Shown here piece after piece: positions 11,780-22,440 of a DNA stretch of 64,000 nt. The position numbers were made by a program, and so were the translations under genes. The first letter of the stretch is position 1, and each line of letters starts with the position of its first letter. The notes below the pieces were generated by a model. It was not told the origin of the DNA and did no database searches. It saw only the letters and a list, made by a program, of their open reading frames with translations. This DNA comes from Nectonema munidae (taxonomy: Eukaryota; Nematomorpha; Nectonematoida; Nectonematidae): the NCBI GenBank assembly GCA_030549495.1, contig JAUIRK010000903.1, positions 1,612,001 to 1,676,000 on the forward strand, written 5' to 3'.

Positions 11780-12450
11780 GGATGGATGCACCTCCTTCAT
11801 CTAAACCAGTTTTGCCAACACAACTCCAATATCATTGCTCACTTCCAAACTGTTCAGGATTTGGTTTCAAGGCAGGTAGCATGGAAAACGCTTGCTCACA
11901 ATCATATATAGTAACAAATCGAATCAGAACTTTCAGAGCCATCCTTGCAACATCACCATAGGACTGGCATATTTTAATCCAAAAATCGCTGAGACATTTC
12001 ACAAAAAACATGTTTTGCACCTTCTCAATCGTCAACCAAATCAATAGACTGTTTTTGAATTAAGAAGTCTTCTGAAGCCAGATTATTAATCGAGATTATA
12101 AACGGGATTTTGATAAATTGATAGTATATTCAAATGTTTGTAGATTAGGAAAATAAGGAGAAATTTCTTGACTAAGATATGCAACATGGTGATTTATGGC
12201 CTCCAGGATATCTTTATTGATCAAAATCTTTATTTCATCAACAAATATTCGAAAATCTAGCAAAATTTTTCTAGTCTAAGAATGCCATTCCAGCTTCATT
12301 TCAAAAGCTGTCAATTTTTTATGACAATGGAGTACTTACACAAGGTTACGGGAATTCATAGATTCTAGACTAAAAATGATAGGAATATACGAAAATTCAG
12401 AAAACATAAAATTTACATCTATAAAATCAGGCCTGAAGAGTAACAAAAAA
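11780..12450 (-). pseudogene. hAT transposase C-terminal relic
   Basis: On the minus strand a frame at 12044-11832 carries CLSDFWIKICQSYGDVARMA followed by ALKVLIRFVTIYDCEQAFSM, matching the hAT dimerisation region of the ZBED5/FAM200-like lineage, where the usual pattern is FW...YP.L...AL..L..F.TTY.CE.GFS. Upstream, other registers give LTAFEMKLEWH and INHHVAYLSQEISPYFPN, the preceding part of the same protein. Stops and frame changes break it. The N-terminal and catalytic-core parts are not recognisable. A hAT-like terminus ending CACCACTG lies at about 12726-12736 on the upstream side in minus sense. Confidence 0.6.
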
Positions 12451-12689
12451 GTAAAAATAGTTAAACTCAATTCAAAGACTATATTATTCATTATTTTTGC
12501 AAATATCGCAAATGACCAAATATAGTTTCAATATGTTGCGAAAAACGATTCACTCAGTGAAATAATGCAATGAGAATTACATACAACGTAATTTGACTTC
12601 TTATAATGCAAGTTTAATGTCGGATAATAATGGTGGTGTGTTCATTGGACAAAAATTCTTTTATAATAAATTTTGAAAATTATAAAAAA

Positions 12690-12736
12690 ATGTTCGCCCC
12701 CTCCCCCATAAATTTTGAGGATGTACACCACTGCTT
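12690..12736. mobile_element. hAT-like terminus (C-rich, ending CACCACTG)
   Basis: CCCCCTCCCCCATAAATTTT followed by GAGGATGTACACCACTG has the look of a hAT right end, where CAxTGG is the common tip and a C-rich run often lies just inside. It probably belongs to the relic at 11780-12450. No partner end or 8 bp target duplication was found. It lies only about 115 bases upstream of the DDX1 start. Confidence 0.35.
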
Positions 12737-12851
12737 TTGTCGTATTCCTGGAATCTGAGGGCATTGTAGATGAACTACTCTATGGAATAAATTTGAAATG
12801 AATACATCGCTTGTCTTCATAAATTCACTTTATGTTTTAGTTAAACGAATA

Positions 12852-15047
12852 ATGACAGCATTTGAAGAGTTTGGTGTGATGCCTGAGCTCTCAAAATCAA
12901 TTGATGAAATGGGTTGGCTCCTGCCTACCGATATTCAGTCAGAATCCATTCCTCTTATTCTAGGCGGTGGTGATGTTTTGATGGCTGCTGAAACAGGAAG
13001 TGGTAAAACCGGAGCCTTCTGCCTGCCAATCCTTCAAATTGTGCATGAGAGCTTGACAAAGATTGATTCTTTTAGCACACCCAAAACTCCATCACCTCAA
13101 AAAGTCGAAAGAAATTTGTTGAATGTGTTCGACAGAACTGATGCTTTAGCAATTGATCCTTCAAATAAGTTAGTGTGTGAGTCAAGACATCCCAAGATGT
13201 GGAATGGGTGTCGGGCCAAGAAGGGAGTCATACATGCTGGTCGCTACTATTACGAAGCAACCTGCTTAGACGATGGCCTCTGCAGATTTGGATGGGCTAC
13301 CCTTGATGCAAACCACAACCTTGGTACTGATGAGTACGGATTTGGCTTTGGCGGAACTGGGAAGAAGTCAAATTTCAAAAATTTTGACAACTATGGAATT
13401 TCGTTTGGATGTGGTGATGTGATTGGATGCTTTTTAGATTTGGATCATAAGATTATCAAATTTTCAGTTAATGGACAAGATTTTGGCACAGCCTTTCAAA
13501 TTTATAAAAAGTTGCAGGATGTAGCTTTCTTTCCTGCTCTAGCTTTGAAAAATGCAAAAGTTAAATTGAATTTTGGAGATCAGCCGTTCAATTTTTTAGA
13601 TGCTAACTGGACAGCTATTGATGATGCAAAGAAGGAGTTTTTATCTAATTCTGACACATCTGCACAGAATAGAAGAGTAAGTGAAAAAAAACTTCCAAAT
13701 GCTCCACAAGCCATTATTGTTGAGCCGTCACGTGAACTAGCAGAACAAACTGCAAAGTTTATTTCAATGTTTAAGAAGTACATTAAAAATCCTGAAATAA
13801 GAGAACTCTTAGTGACTGGGGGAATGAATACAAAAATGTTAATTTCAGAGTTGCTATCAGGTGTCAACATAATTGTTGGTACTCCTGGAAGAATACAAGA
13901 TTTGATTGAAACACAAAATATTTTATTAAGCTCTTGCAGATTTTTTGTCCTTGATGAAGCAGATGGACTTCTTCAACAAGGCCATTCAGATTTCATACTT
14001 AAAGTATATCAAAAAATACCAAAAATTATGTCAAATGAAACACGACTACAAGTGATTGTCTGCTCAGCTACTTTGCATAGCTTCGAAGTTAAAAAATTGG
14101 CCAATCAAATCATGCATTTTCCAACGTGGGTCGACTTAAAAGGACAAGACTCCGTTCCCAATACCGTCCATCATGTCGTCTGTCTCATCGATCCCAGAGT
14201 TGATAAATTATGGGCTAATCTAAAGCGTTGCATCACAACAGATGGCGTACACAATCGAGACAATCTATCCTGCGCCTCCAAAGAAACTTATTCCGAAGCT
14301 GTAAAAATTCTGAAAGGCGAATATTGTAAGAGAGCTATACTCCAACACAAAATGCAACAAGCCATTATATTTTGTCGTACGAAGTTAGACTGTAATAATC
14401 TCGAGAATTATTTGAATAAGAATTTGCCCAAACTTGACCCTTCTAATAACTTTTTGCCGTGCGCATGCATGCACAGCGACAGAAGTCCACAAGAACGCAA
14501 ACAAAATTTGCAAGCGTTCAAAACAAAGCACGTTCCGTTTTTACTTTGTACTGATGTTGCAGCAAGAGGAATCGATATCACAGGTTTGCCGTTTGTCATC
14601 AACCTCACGCTTCCTGATGAAAAGTCCAATTACCTCCATCGTATTGGCAGAGTCGGCCGAGCTGAGCACATGGGTCTTGCTATTTCCCTCGTTTCAGTTT
14701 TACCTGAAAAAGTGTGGTATCATAGCTGTCCATCCCGTGGAAAATCTTGTGACGACACTCGCCTGAAGGAGGATGGTGGATGTGCAACGTGGCTAAAAGA
14801 AATGGAAATTTTATCTGAAATTGAAGAACACATTGGCGAATTAGTTGAACAGATAAAGCCTGACTTTAAAGTGTCTTCTAGTGATTTTAATGGTCATATG
14901 GTATATGGCCAGAAAGCGAAAAGTTCAACTAATGAGATTTACACTGGTTGCGCAAATTCTATGAAAAAAATAGTAACAGACTTGGCTAACATGGAGAAAA
15001 ATGTTCAGAATGATTACTTATCCTTTAAAACGTTGTTTGCTAAATAA
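12852..15047 (+). CDS. DDX1: ATP-dependent RNA helicase DDX1
   Basis: DEAD-box helicase DDX1, 731 residues from the chosen start (human protein 740). It acts in RNA processing, including the tRNA ligase complex and mRNA 3'-end and stress-granule functions. Visible motifs in order: Q region WLLPTDIQSESIPLIL, motif I AAETGSGKTG, then the SPRY domain inserted between motifs I and Ia (about 13120-13590, with GRYYYEATCLDDGLCRFGW and FGFGGTGKKS), Ia PSRELAEQT, Ib TPGR, motif II LDEAD (about 13950), motif III CSATLHS, IV AIIFCRTK, V TDVAARGID and VI HRIGRVGRA. The SPRY insertion is unique to DDX1. The frame is open from an earlier ATG at 12798, but family members start (M)xAFxExGVMPE, which matches the ATG at 12852. 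The bases before it, TTTATGTTTTAG at 12829-12840, look like a splice acceptor, so a 5' UTR intron is possible. No coding intron. All catalytic motifs are intact. Confidence 0.97.
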   Translation: MTAFEEFGVMPELSKSIDEMGWLLPTDIQSESIPLILGGGDVLMAAETGSGKTGAFCLPILQIVHESLTKIDSFSTPKTPSPQKVERNLLNVFDRTDALAIDPSNKLVCESRHPKMWNGCRAKKGVIHAGRYYYEATCLDDGLCRFGWATLDANHNLGTDEYGFGFGGTGKKSNFKNFDNYGISFGCGDVIGCFLDLDHKIIKFSVNGQDFGTAFQIYKKLQDVAFFPALALKNAKVKLNFGDQPFNFLDANWTAIDDAKKEFLSNSDTSAQNRRVSEKKLPNAPQAIIVEPSRELAEQTAKFISMFKKYIKNPEIRELLVTGGMNTKMLISELLSGVNIIVGTPGRIQDLIETQNILLSSCRFFVLDEADGLLQQGHSDFILKVYQKIPKIMSNETRLQVIVCSATLHSFEVKKLANQIMHFPTWVDLKGQDSVPNTVHHVVCLIDPRVDKLWANLKRCITTDGVHNRDNLSCASKETYSEAVKILKGEYCKRAILQHKMQQAIIFCRTKLDCNNLENYLNKNLPKLDPSNNFLPCACMHSDRSPQERKQNLQAFKTKHVPFLLCTDVAARGIDITGLPFVINLTLPDEKSNYLHRIGRVGRAEHMGLAISLVSVLPEKVWYHSCPSRGKSCDDTRLKEDGGCATWLKEMEILSEIEEHIGELVEQIKPDFKVSSSDFNGHMVYGQKAKSSTNEIYTGCANSMKKIVTDLANMEKNVQNDYLSFKTLFAK

Positions 15048-15048
15048 A
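15043..15048 (+). promoter_or_regulatory. Polyadenylation signal overlapping the DDX1 stop
   Basis: AATAAA overlaps the TAA stop codon at 15045-15047. A second AATAAA lies near 15176, about 130 bases downstream, and gives a more usual 3' UTR. Which is used cannot be told. Confidence 0.5.
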
Positions 15049-15328
15049 AACTTATTCAACTAGGGCATTTTTTCAATATTCATTCAGTGCCTTTTCCAAG
15101 TATCAATATAGAATGATTTACTATTTATTCTTAAATTTTAATTATATTTAGAAAAAAATTTCAACACTGATCTCAATAAAATTTTGATATAAAATAAAAA
15201 TGGAGAATAACGTAAATTATGGATGATATTAAAATAAAAAACATTTATTAACTAAATTAAAATATTTAATTGCCAATTTTTAATCTTTATTCTTTTTAGA
15301 ATAGGATTATAACGTTAAAATAATTTAC

Positions 15329-15466
15329 TTAATCCTTTCATTACCAGAAAAATCAGACGATATTTATTAAAAAGCAGAAGATTCATATACAAAACTATTT
15401 GAAAAAGCAGACGAAGGTAAAATTGTTTATGCATCATATATGATACACTGGTCATGAAAGGGTTAA
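15329..15466. mobile_element. piggyBac-type MITE, 138 bp
   Basis: The element is bounded by TTAA on both sides (15329-15332 and 15463-15466). The left terminus reads TTAATCCTTTCATTACCAG and the right, reversed, TTAACCCTTTCATGACCAG, so 17 of 19 bases match. TTAA target sites and CCCTTT-like tips are the piggyBac signature. It encodes nothing. A direct echo GCAGA(C/A)GA...A occurs inside. It sits in the intergenic space between the convergent genes DDX1 and SEM1. Confidence 0.8.
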
Positions 15467-15934
15467 GTAAAATGATTCTTTTTTAACTTCTTATTTTCTT
15501 GAATAAAATGGTCTTTTGGTATTTAGAATAAGTTTTTCAATTAAATTTTGAAACCTCCTAAGCAGGTGAAAATTGTAAAGCATAATAATTGCTTGAAAAA
15601 AAGTTTGATCCGAAGTTCTTAAATTAATTTTTTACAATTCAAAAAATTTGCTATATATTTCATCCGTAACCACATCCACCATTTAGAAAACAGAAGTTTT
15701 CGTTCTCTTAATAAAATTTGATAAGTTCTAGATTATAAAATTAATAACTTTTCCAAAATTGAATTCAGTATAGCATATATATTATATATGGTAAGCATTT
15801 ACGATTTTTAGTGAAACTTAACAGATAGGTTATTGCGGTCTAGATTTTGTAAGAGTTTAATACGGTCACCTCAAAAAACTATTTCTTAAGTATTTAAATA
15901 ACAATGTTTTAGAATCAGAATAATAGAGGAACAA

Positions 15935-15940
15935 TTTATT
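15935..15940 (-). promoter_or_regulatory. Candidate SEM1 polyadenylation signal
   Basis: TTTATT on the plus strand, AATAAA on the minus, about 46 bases past the SEM1 stop codon. Spacing fits a short 3' UTR. Confidence 0.5.
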
Positions 15941-15985
15941 TTAAAAGGAAACACGTTTAAAAATTGAAGACGATTGTAACGTCAT

Positions 15986-16237
15986 TTAATTAGTTTTGGT
16001 ATTGTCAACTTCCATTTTTTTTTCTGCTTCATATTTCAAAATTTCTGTTCGTAGTTGTACACTAAAGTCATCTTCAACGTCATCATCATCCCAGTTATCT
16101 TCCCAAACATTCACATCTTCAGCGTTTTCTTCACTCGAATCCCACTCTTCAGAAGGGAACTCTTCAAATTCATCATCTTCTTCTAATAAAGAAATGTCGC
16201 TAATCTTTTTGTCTTTTTCAGAATCTGTTTGCACCAT
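15986..16237 (-). CDS. SEM1: 26S proteasome subunit SEM1/DSS1
   Basis: An 83-residue acidic protein, SEM1 (DSS1), a disordered hub subunit of the 26S proteasome lid, the TREX-2 mRNA export complex and BRCA2 complexes. The sequence contains the two diagnostic acidic/tryptophan blocks: [16 protein letters not shown] at about residues 17-32 and [17 protein letters not shown] at about 43-59, followed by the C-terminal helix [10 protein letters not shown]. Human SEM1 is 70 residues; the extra length is mostly at the N terminus. The ATG at 16237 has a good AAA context. Single exon. It is convergent with DDX1. A piggyBac element starts only about 150 bases upstream of its start codon and probably defines or replaces part of its promoter. 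Confidence 0.96.
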   Translation of the reverse strand: MVQTDSEKDKKISDISLLEEDDEFEEFPSEEWDSSEENAEDVNVWEDNWDDDDVEDDFSVQLRTEILKYEAEKKMEVDNTKTN

Positions 16238-16390
16238 TTTGTGGAAGCTTATTGGCTCAATTTTGTCTCTTATGTTTTTTATGAATTAATTTCTAAAATT
16301 ATGGAAAAATTATCAACATATTTTTTAAAAGCAAAGGTATTATAAATGTCCCATATATTATTTGCGAAAAATTTTTGAATTATTTTCATG

Positions 16391-18632
16391 TTAACCCTTA
16401 TCCTAGTGTTTGTTACATTTTGTAACATTTTAATTTTAAATAAAGAAAATCATGACTTAGATTTTTTTTTATTAGATAAAACTTTATGAGCATCTATAAT
16501 TAAAATATCTTTTTGTTATAAATAAAAAAAATCAATAAATTATTGCCTCATTTTTTCATTTTAAAGATTTTTTGCAGCACTTCTTTTTTATATTATTTTT
16601 GTTTTTTAAAGATTTTCTTTTTTTTTTATTTATTTTTGCTCCTCCTTATTGTTTTTATAATAAAATGGAGTCTAGAAGGCTTTTGCACAAAACAGGATTA
16701 AAATTCTTACTTCTTTCTAATAAAAAAGAAGAAAGTGAAGAATCTAACACAATTCAAAATGTAGAAAATGGAGATAGTGAAGAATTTTTTTATGACAAAA
16801 ATATTTATTCAGAAGAAACATCTGATCATTATCTTGATGAAAATTATTGTGGGGATAAAAGTGTCGAGGAAAACTCATATTCTGATTTGGAAGAATTGTA
16901 TGAAGAGAATGAATGTTCTTCTAACACTGACAATGACACCGAAGCTAGTGATTCTTCTAATGCTCAAATTGAACCCGAAATGTTTAATGCTAATGGAATA
17001 AATTTTTCTATGCAATCGTTTGATGGTAGAAGAAGAGCTAGAAATATTGTTGTAAAACAAAAAAAAAGCATCAATGACTTCAATTCTGATTCCTTGTTTG
17101 AACTTTTTTTTGATCAATCAATTTTTTATATAATTCAGAAGTATACCAACCGTAAGGTATCTGATATAAAGAGATTTGCTAAAAATCAATATTTTTACAT
17201 GAAATATTTTCACTCGATGAAATAAAAGCTTGCTTAGCCTTGATAATCAGAGCTGGTTTGGACAGAGACAACTTCACTTCTCTCCAGGAATTATGGAATC
17301 CGTTTGAAGGTAGACCTTTTTATAGAGTAGTCATGGGGTTGCAAAGATTTCAATTTTTTTACGAACTGTTAGATTTGATAATTTCAGAAGTCGAAAGGAA
17401 AGAGTGAAAAATGATAGAATCACGGCGGTAAGAGAGATATGGGATATCTTCAATAATAACCTGGCAAAGTATTTTGAACCTTCCGAGACACTTACTGTTG
17501 ATGAACAATTGTTGGGTTATAGAGGTAAAGTTCCTGGACGCACGTATATTCCTTCTAAGCCAAGAAAGTATGGATTAAAAATATTTTGGATCTGTGATGC
17601 AGAAAATGGTTATGCATTGAAAGGAAAAGTGTATCAAGGCAAAGAAAATGGCGTAGTACATAGGGGTCTGGGTAAAGACGTTGTTCTAGAATTGTCAGAA
17701 CCGTTTTATGATACTGGTCGCGATGTTGTCACCGATAACTTTTTTACCTCTCACGAACTTGCAAAGTGTCTTTTAGAACATAATCTAACTTTACTTGGCA
17801 CAATTAGAAGTCATCGACGAGAAGTACCTAAAATTATGAAAAATAAAAAAAGACTGCTTTATTCGTCTATTTTTTTGCATGATTACGAGAACAAAATAAT
17901 TTTGGTGTCATATATCGCTAAGAAAAATAAAAATGTTATCTTGCTCAGTTCATCACACCATGGAGAAGAAGTAGTAAACGAAAAAGAGATGCGCCCTACA
18001 TTGATTCTTGATTATAATTATGGTAAAAAAGGAGTAGACCAACTTGACCAAAATCTTGAAGAATTTACATGTCGAAGAAAAACAAACAGATGGCCTCTTT
18101 TATTTTTATTTAATATGATTGACGTAGCAGTAAACAACTCATTTATATTATCAAAAAATGAGGGCTGTTTTCAAACCAGAAGAGATTTCATGAAAAACTT
18201 GACCATAAATCTATCTAAAGCTTCTGTTGATTACAGGTATAAAAATAACAAAAAGCTTTCCTCGAAAAATTTAGAGGCTGCGAAACTTTTTGGTATAATT
18301 GAAAAAAATATAAAAATGTGCAGAGAAAATAAAAAAGTAGGAAGATGCTTCTTATGCCGAAAATGTGCTCGTTCAAAATGTGACAACTGTTCTCAGTTTG
18401 TTTGTACGCTACATAAAAGATGCGCTAAAAAAATAATTTGTGATTCATGCCCATAATTTTTATTTAAATAAAGCTTTTAAAATTGATCTATTTTGACGTT
18501 TTTTAGTTTTTATAGAAATAAGTAGGAATAAATTTTGATATAAAAAACATTTTATAGATTAAAAGTATATGTTACAAAATGTAACAAACACTAGCTTTAG
18601 GAAGTTTTTTTCACCACATTTATAAGGGTTAA
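16391..18632. mobile_element. piggyBac element 1, complete ends
   Basis: A 2.24 kb element with TTAA at both borders (16391-16394 and 18629-18632) and the 7 bp tip CCCTTAT inverted at each end. A perfect 26 bp inverted internal repeat occupies 16403-16428 and 18569-18594. It lies 1 base from the tip on the left and about 27 bases from it on the right. A short spacer on one side and a long spacer on the other is the known asymmetric layout of piggyBac termini. The repeat contains the palindrome GTTACATTTTGTAAC, a likely transposase-binding site. The interior holds one transposase gene, transcribed left to right. Confidence 0.95.
16665..18456 (+). pseudogene. piggyBac transposase, two frameshifts
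   Basis: DDE_Tnp_1_7-type transposase. It starts MESRRLLHKTGLKFLL at 16665 and has an acidic N-terminal third, a QSIFYIIQKYTNRK region, then a frame change near 17214-17222 into DEIKACLALIIRAG...LQELW, and a second change near 17365-17375 into RFDNFRSRKERVKNDR. The remaining frame is open from 17404 to 18456. Catalytic aspartates are present in LTVDEQLLGYRG, VTDNFFTS and KKGVDQLDQ. The C-terminal cysteine-rich domain is kept (CFLCRKCARSKCDNCSQFVC, then CAKKIICDSCP). Both breaks look like single-base indels, not introns, since no GT...AG pair bridges them. Otherwise it is well preserved, suggesting recent activity. A stop codon inherited by sequencing error cannot be excluded. Confidence 0.9.
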
Positions 18633-18985
18633 TATAACAAGCAACAAATAATAATCTATAACATTGATCATTTTAATTTACATAACATAGTGGTTTAAAA
18701 ATCTGAAGTATCTTATTTTTTTTTATCAGTTTGAAGAACCAAAGATAACTTTAAACTAAAATTATATTTTATTTATGGAGAGGATTCGTATTTGAATCCA
18801 CGGGACCTTGAAAACCCAATATATTCACTTTTACCTTATTTTTCCCATTATTTTTATTATTAATGTTTCTAGGTTGCCTCAACCTACTGACCTGCAATTT
18901 GGTATACTAGTTTTATTAGAAATTTATTCTGACTTCGAAAATTTTTAGAACTGTAGATTATTTTGAACTTAGAATTTTCCGCACC
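18633..18985. other. AT-rich spacer between piggyBac 1 and Tigger 1
   Basis: No coding region recognised. The 5' part and left terminus of the neighbouring Tigger element should fall here if present, but no CAGGTAATCG-like end was found. Confidence 0.35.
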
Positions 18986-18989
18986 TAAA

Positions 18990-20314
18990 GAAAATGGGAG
19001 AGATTTAAAAATAGATTTCAGCTACATAATGTTAGAATCACGGGGAAAGCTGCTAGTTCTGATGAAGAAGGAGCAAAAAAGTTTATTGAAAGTTTAGATT
19101 CAATCATTTCAGAAGAAGGCTACATACCAGAACAAATTTTTAACGTCGATGAGACTGCTTTGATTTGGGAACGTATGCCAGAACGTTCTTATATTCACCA
19201 AGAAGCGAAAAGTATGCCTGGATTTAAAGCCTTTAAAGATAGGCTGACATTGTTGCTCGGTGGAAATATTGCTGGTTTCAAGTTGACGCCGTTTCTAATT
19301 TACCATTCTGAAAATCCAAGATGTTTTAAAAATGTGAATAAACACACGTTGCCAGTTTATTACCGATCAAATAGAAAAGCTTGGATGACGCAACAACTTT
19401 TCGAAGATTGGTTTATCAATTTTTTTATTCCTGAAGTTCGTGAATACTGTTTTAAAAATAATCATCCTTTCAAAATTTTATTGGTATTAGATAACGCACC
19501 CGAACACTCATCTTATTTAGCTGATCTGAATCCTAACGTGAAAATTGTATTTTTACCGCCTAACACAACGGCTCTCATTCAGCCTATGGACCAAGGTGCC
19601 ATTTTTGTTTTTAAAGCTAACTATCTCAAAACGACTTTTGCCCAAGCTATAGTTGCCACATATATGGATGAAGAGCTATCGTTGCAAGGTTTTTGGAAAA
19701 ACTATAATCTTCAATGCATAAAAAACATCGCTACAGCATGAGAAGCGTTAACTACAAAATGCATGAATGGCATTTGGAAAAAATGCGTTAAACGATTTGT
19801 TAATGCTGGCCACGACAGTGAAAGTGATTTAGAAATAATCAAAGAAAAAATAGTCTCACTGGCAAAAGAACTTTCTTTGGAATGTGACATTGAAGAAGTC
19901 GAAGAAATAATTTAAAAAGAAAATGAGGAACTGACAAATGAAGAATTGATTGTTCTTGAAGAAGAAAAAGTAACAGAAGAAATGAGGGCAACAGAAAAAA
20001 ACGTGGCACAAACAGCAGAAGTAGAAAAGGATGTGCAGAGGATTTTGAGCACCAAAGGACTAGCAGAAGGCTTATTGCAAGTCAACAAAGTTCTTGCACA
20101 TTTTGAAAAAATGGATTCTAATGTTGAACGTTTTGCAAAAATTGAAAGATTGGTTTTAGATGCTTTTCGTCCATATAAGGAAATTATTGAGGAGAGACGC
20201 AAAAATACCGTTCAAACAAAAATGACTACGTTTCTGAAAAAAGAATCTCCTTCATTTAGCTCTGCGATCAGTGAAGATCTTGAAGGTTCGCATCTATTCA
20301 CAAGCGAAAAATAA
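18990..20314 (+). pseudogene. Tigger/pogo-like transposase 1, 5'-truncated
   Basis: A single register carries most of a Tigger (pogo superfamily) DDE transposase from about 18994 (WERFKNRFQLHNVRITGKAA). The catalytic triad is visible: NVDETALIWERMPERS, LLVLDNAPEHSSY and ALIQPMDQGAIFVFKANY. The frame then meets a TGA at 19739-19741 and a TAA at 19912-19914, both in the same register, and continues to 20314 through a glutamate-rich tail ending TTFLKKESPSF. The N-terminal CENP-B-type DNA-binding helix-turn-helix domains are missing. Two in-frame stops and the missing 5' part make it dead. The right terminus is present near 20587. Confidence 0.85.
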
Positions 20315-20514
20315 TTTTTATTTGTGATGTGTCCAAATAAAACTGTTTTTAAATTTTTGACCTATATTTTTTACATTTTTTGTAAACATAAACAGCGTAA
20401 CACATAATACCTTCATGTACTATAGTGAGTGTAAATATCAAGAATTAAAAGAATTTCGAGGCATAAATATTAAATATAACTACAAAATGTAACTTTAACT
20501 CTGACATGTACCTA

Positions 20515-20587
20515 CTCGACTTACGTACAGTTTGCTTTACGACAGGTTATTCAGAACGGAACCCCGTCGTAAGTCGACGATTACCTG
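20515..20587. mobile_element. Right terminus of Tigger element 1
   Basis: The sequence ends CGTCGTAAGTCGACGATTACCTG at 20587 followed by TA. Read inward from the end it is CAGGTAATCGTCGACTTACG followed by ACGGGGTTCCGTTC, the CAG...CGACTTACGA(C/G)GGGTTCCG type of end seen in pogo/Tigger elements with TA target duplication. The matching left end was not found, consistent with the 5'-truncated transposase. Confidence 0.65.
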
Positions 20588-20633
20588 TATATAAAGAAAG
20601 TGGATGATTAGTTAACTTTATTAAATTGTGGCA

Positions 20634-20690
20634 TTAACCCATGTACGGACAATGTTCCCAAAGGGAACGCAGACGAATTCTTGCCAAAAA
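20634..20690. mobile_element. Solo piggyBac-like terminus
   Basis: TTAACCCATGTACGGACAAT is followed by the perfect palindrome GTTCCCAAAGGGAAC (20653-20667). TTAACCC plus a GTTxxx...xxxAAC palindrome within 30 bases repeats the terminal layout of the piggyBac elements at 16391 and 40817. No right end was found. Confidence 0.5.
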
Positions 20691-20699
20691 GAAATGAAC

Positions 20700-22030
20700 A
20701 AACTACTGAATTTGAAAAAAACAAAATAAAGCATTAATTTCAGTTGATTTTCTTTTGCTTGAAGAATACTATAATGAAATAAGTAAACTTAAATCTCCCA
20801 GCACCTGAAATATAGTTAATCAAGAAATATTTGGTGCCAACAAAGAATTTAAACTTTTTAAAGCGACAGGCAAATGCATAGAAAAATGGGAAAAATAACT
20901 AGCTGCCCTTCTTTTTTTCAGCTTCGGGGTTTTTTTAATCAAAATTCGGTTTTGATTATCGGACTCCACTTTAAATGCACAAGTTTTCTTAAAATATTAT
21001 TTTAAAAATTACAAGGGTGAAAAATGCTTTTTTATTAAAATTTCAACGTTTTGTTTATTTCTTTGAAGGAATTTATAGTTATTTTTTTAATTTATTTATT
21101 TATAAAGGCATGCGCTTTATTTTCTAACACTTCATATGTTAAACCTAATTCATTTCTATGATTAGTAATTTTATACAATTTAAGAAAAAAATTGTTAAAA
21201 ATAAGAATAGATACGACCGGTATAGTTTACAATCTTCGACAGTCAACGGGTAAAAACTATTATTTCTGTTTGAAGAACCGGGATTCCTTGGTTCTGAGAG
21301 TTTTTTGTATCGGTACTGGTTACTAATTTTCGATACTTATGGAAACTCTAATGAATACTGAATGCGCAAATTATAATTTATATTTCAAAACTGAAAGTAA
21401 TCTTTAAATCAAGCAGAATTGGCAACGTAAAAAATTTGTATGAAAATATGGTAATTAAAAATGTTCAAAATTAAAATAAATTTCAAAATTTTAATAGTCT
21501 CCACTTTACCAATTGAAAAGAAAGAGTTTAAAAAAGTAAATAAAAAAGTAAATAAAAATCCTCTATCATATTGAAGCTCATTGGATAACCGTATCTTATA
21601 CTTATAAAATATTTATATTAATGAGTAAAACTTAAAAAATCAAAAGTAAAGCATCTAAAAAACTTTGAAGCATAAAGATTTACACAAACTTACCCAATCG
21701 TTAGCCAAGTTTAATATTTAACATATCCAAATCAGAGATCGATCTAGGTTTATAATTTTTAGCGTGGTGTGGGTTTAAGGGAATAATTGTTTTTTTTCAA
21801 ATTTTATAAATTCCCTTATTCATTTGAAATGTTACTCCTTAACGATAAATATAATCAAAACAAGACTTTATTTGGCTGATTGAAATTGACACAGCTTGTA
21901 GAGAGACTTTGTATGAGAAATTATTATAACGAAAAGAAGATTTGAGTTCTATTAAAGTCGACCATGACATTTAATAATTAAGAAACACATCTACCAATTT
22001 TTGATTAAAATTGAAATAAAACAACTAGAG
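20700..22030. other. AT-rich spacer
   Basis: No gene, array or bounded element is recognised. Scattered GC-richer patches (about 21210-21310) may be worn transposon sequence. Confidence 0.35.
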
Positions 22031-22033
22031 CAG

Positions 22034-22070
22034 TGGTTTTCAACATTTTTACTCTCAGAGCCCCTTTTAT
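22034..22070. mobile_element. hAT-like left terminus
   Basis: CAGTGGTTTTCAACATTTTT followed by ACTCTCAGAGCCCC matches the common hAT left end CAGTGGTTCTCAACC...; it is the inverted counterpart of the end at 45705-45739 (…GAGAACCACTG). Its own partner end was not located. Confidence 0.5.
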
Positions 22071-22440
22071 CACATTTAACCTTCCATTCTCTTTCAAAAA
22101 TTATCTGTCTTAAAATTTGCATTTGAAAAATTTTTATGAAAGCTATAATATAATAACCGAAATCTTAATATTTCTTTCTTATCAGTTTTCTGACAAGACT
22201 ACTCGATACAACCTCTTATATAAAGATATTATTTGACTTTTGTTAATTTGAGTTTGAACTTTTAATTTGTTAAAACTCAATTTACAAAAAAATTTATTTA
22301 CCAAAAATTTATATATTATAAATATATATTGTTTACTTCCCTCTCCAAACATTAAGAAAGCTTCCTTTCAAAAATTCTCAAAACTTACTCTGGACATTTT
22401 GAAATCACAAGCTAAATTCTCCCTATGATACTCTAACAAT

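Noticed and set aside
13580-13870. Antisense frame within DDX1 (also 14408-14629 and 14434-14766)
   Set aside because: These are shadow frames of the DDX1 coding sequence in other registers, with no independent support.
15996-16289. Serine-rich plus-strand frame opposite SEM1
   Set aside because: It is the antisense shadow of the acidic SEM1 codons (GAA/GAT read as TTC/ATC), not a gene.
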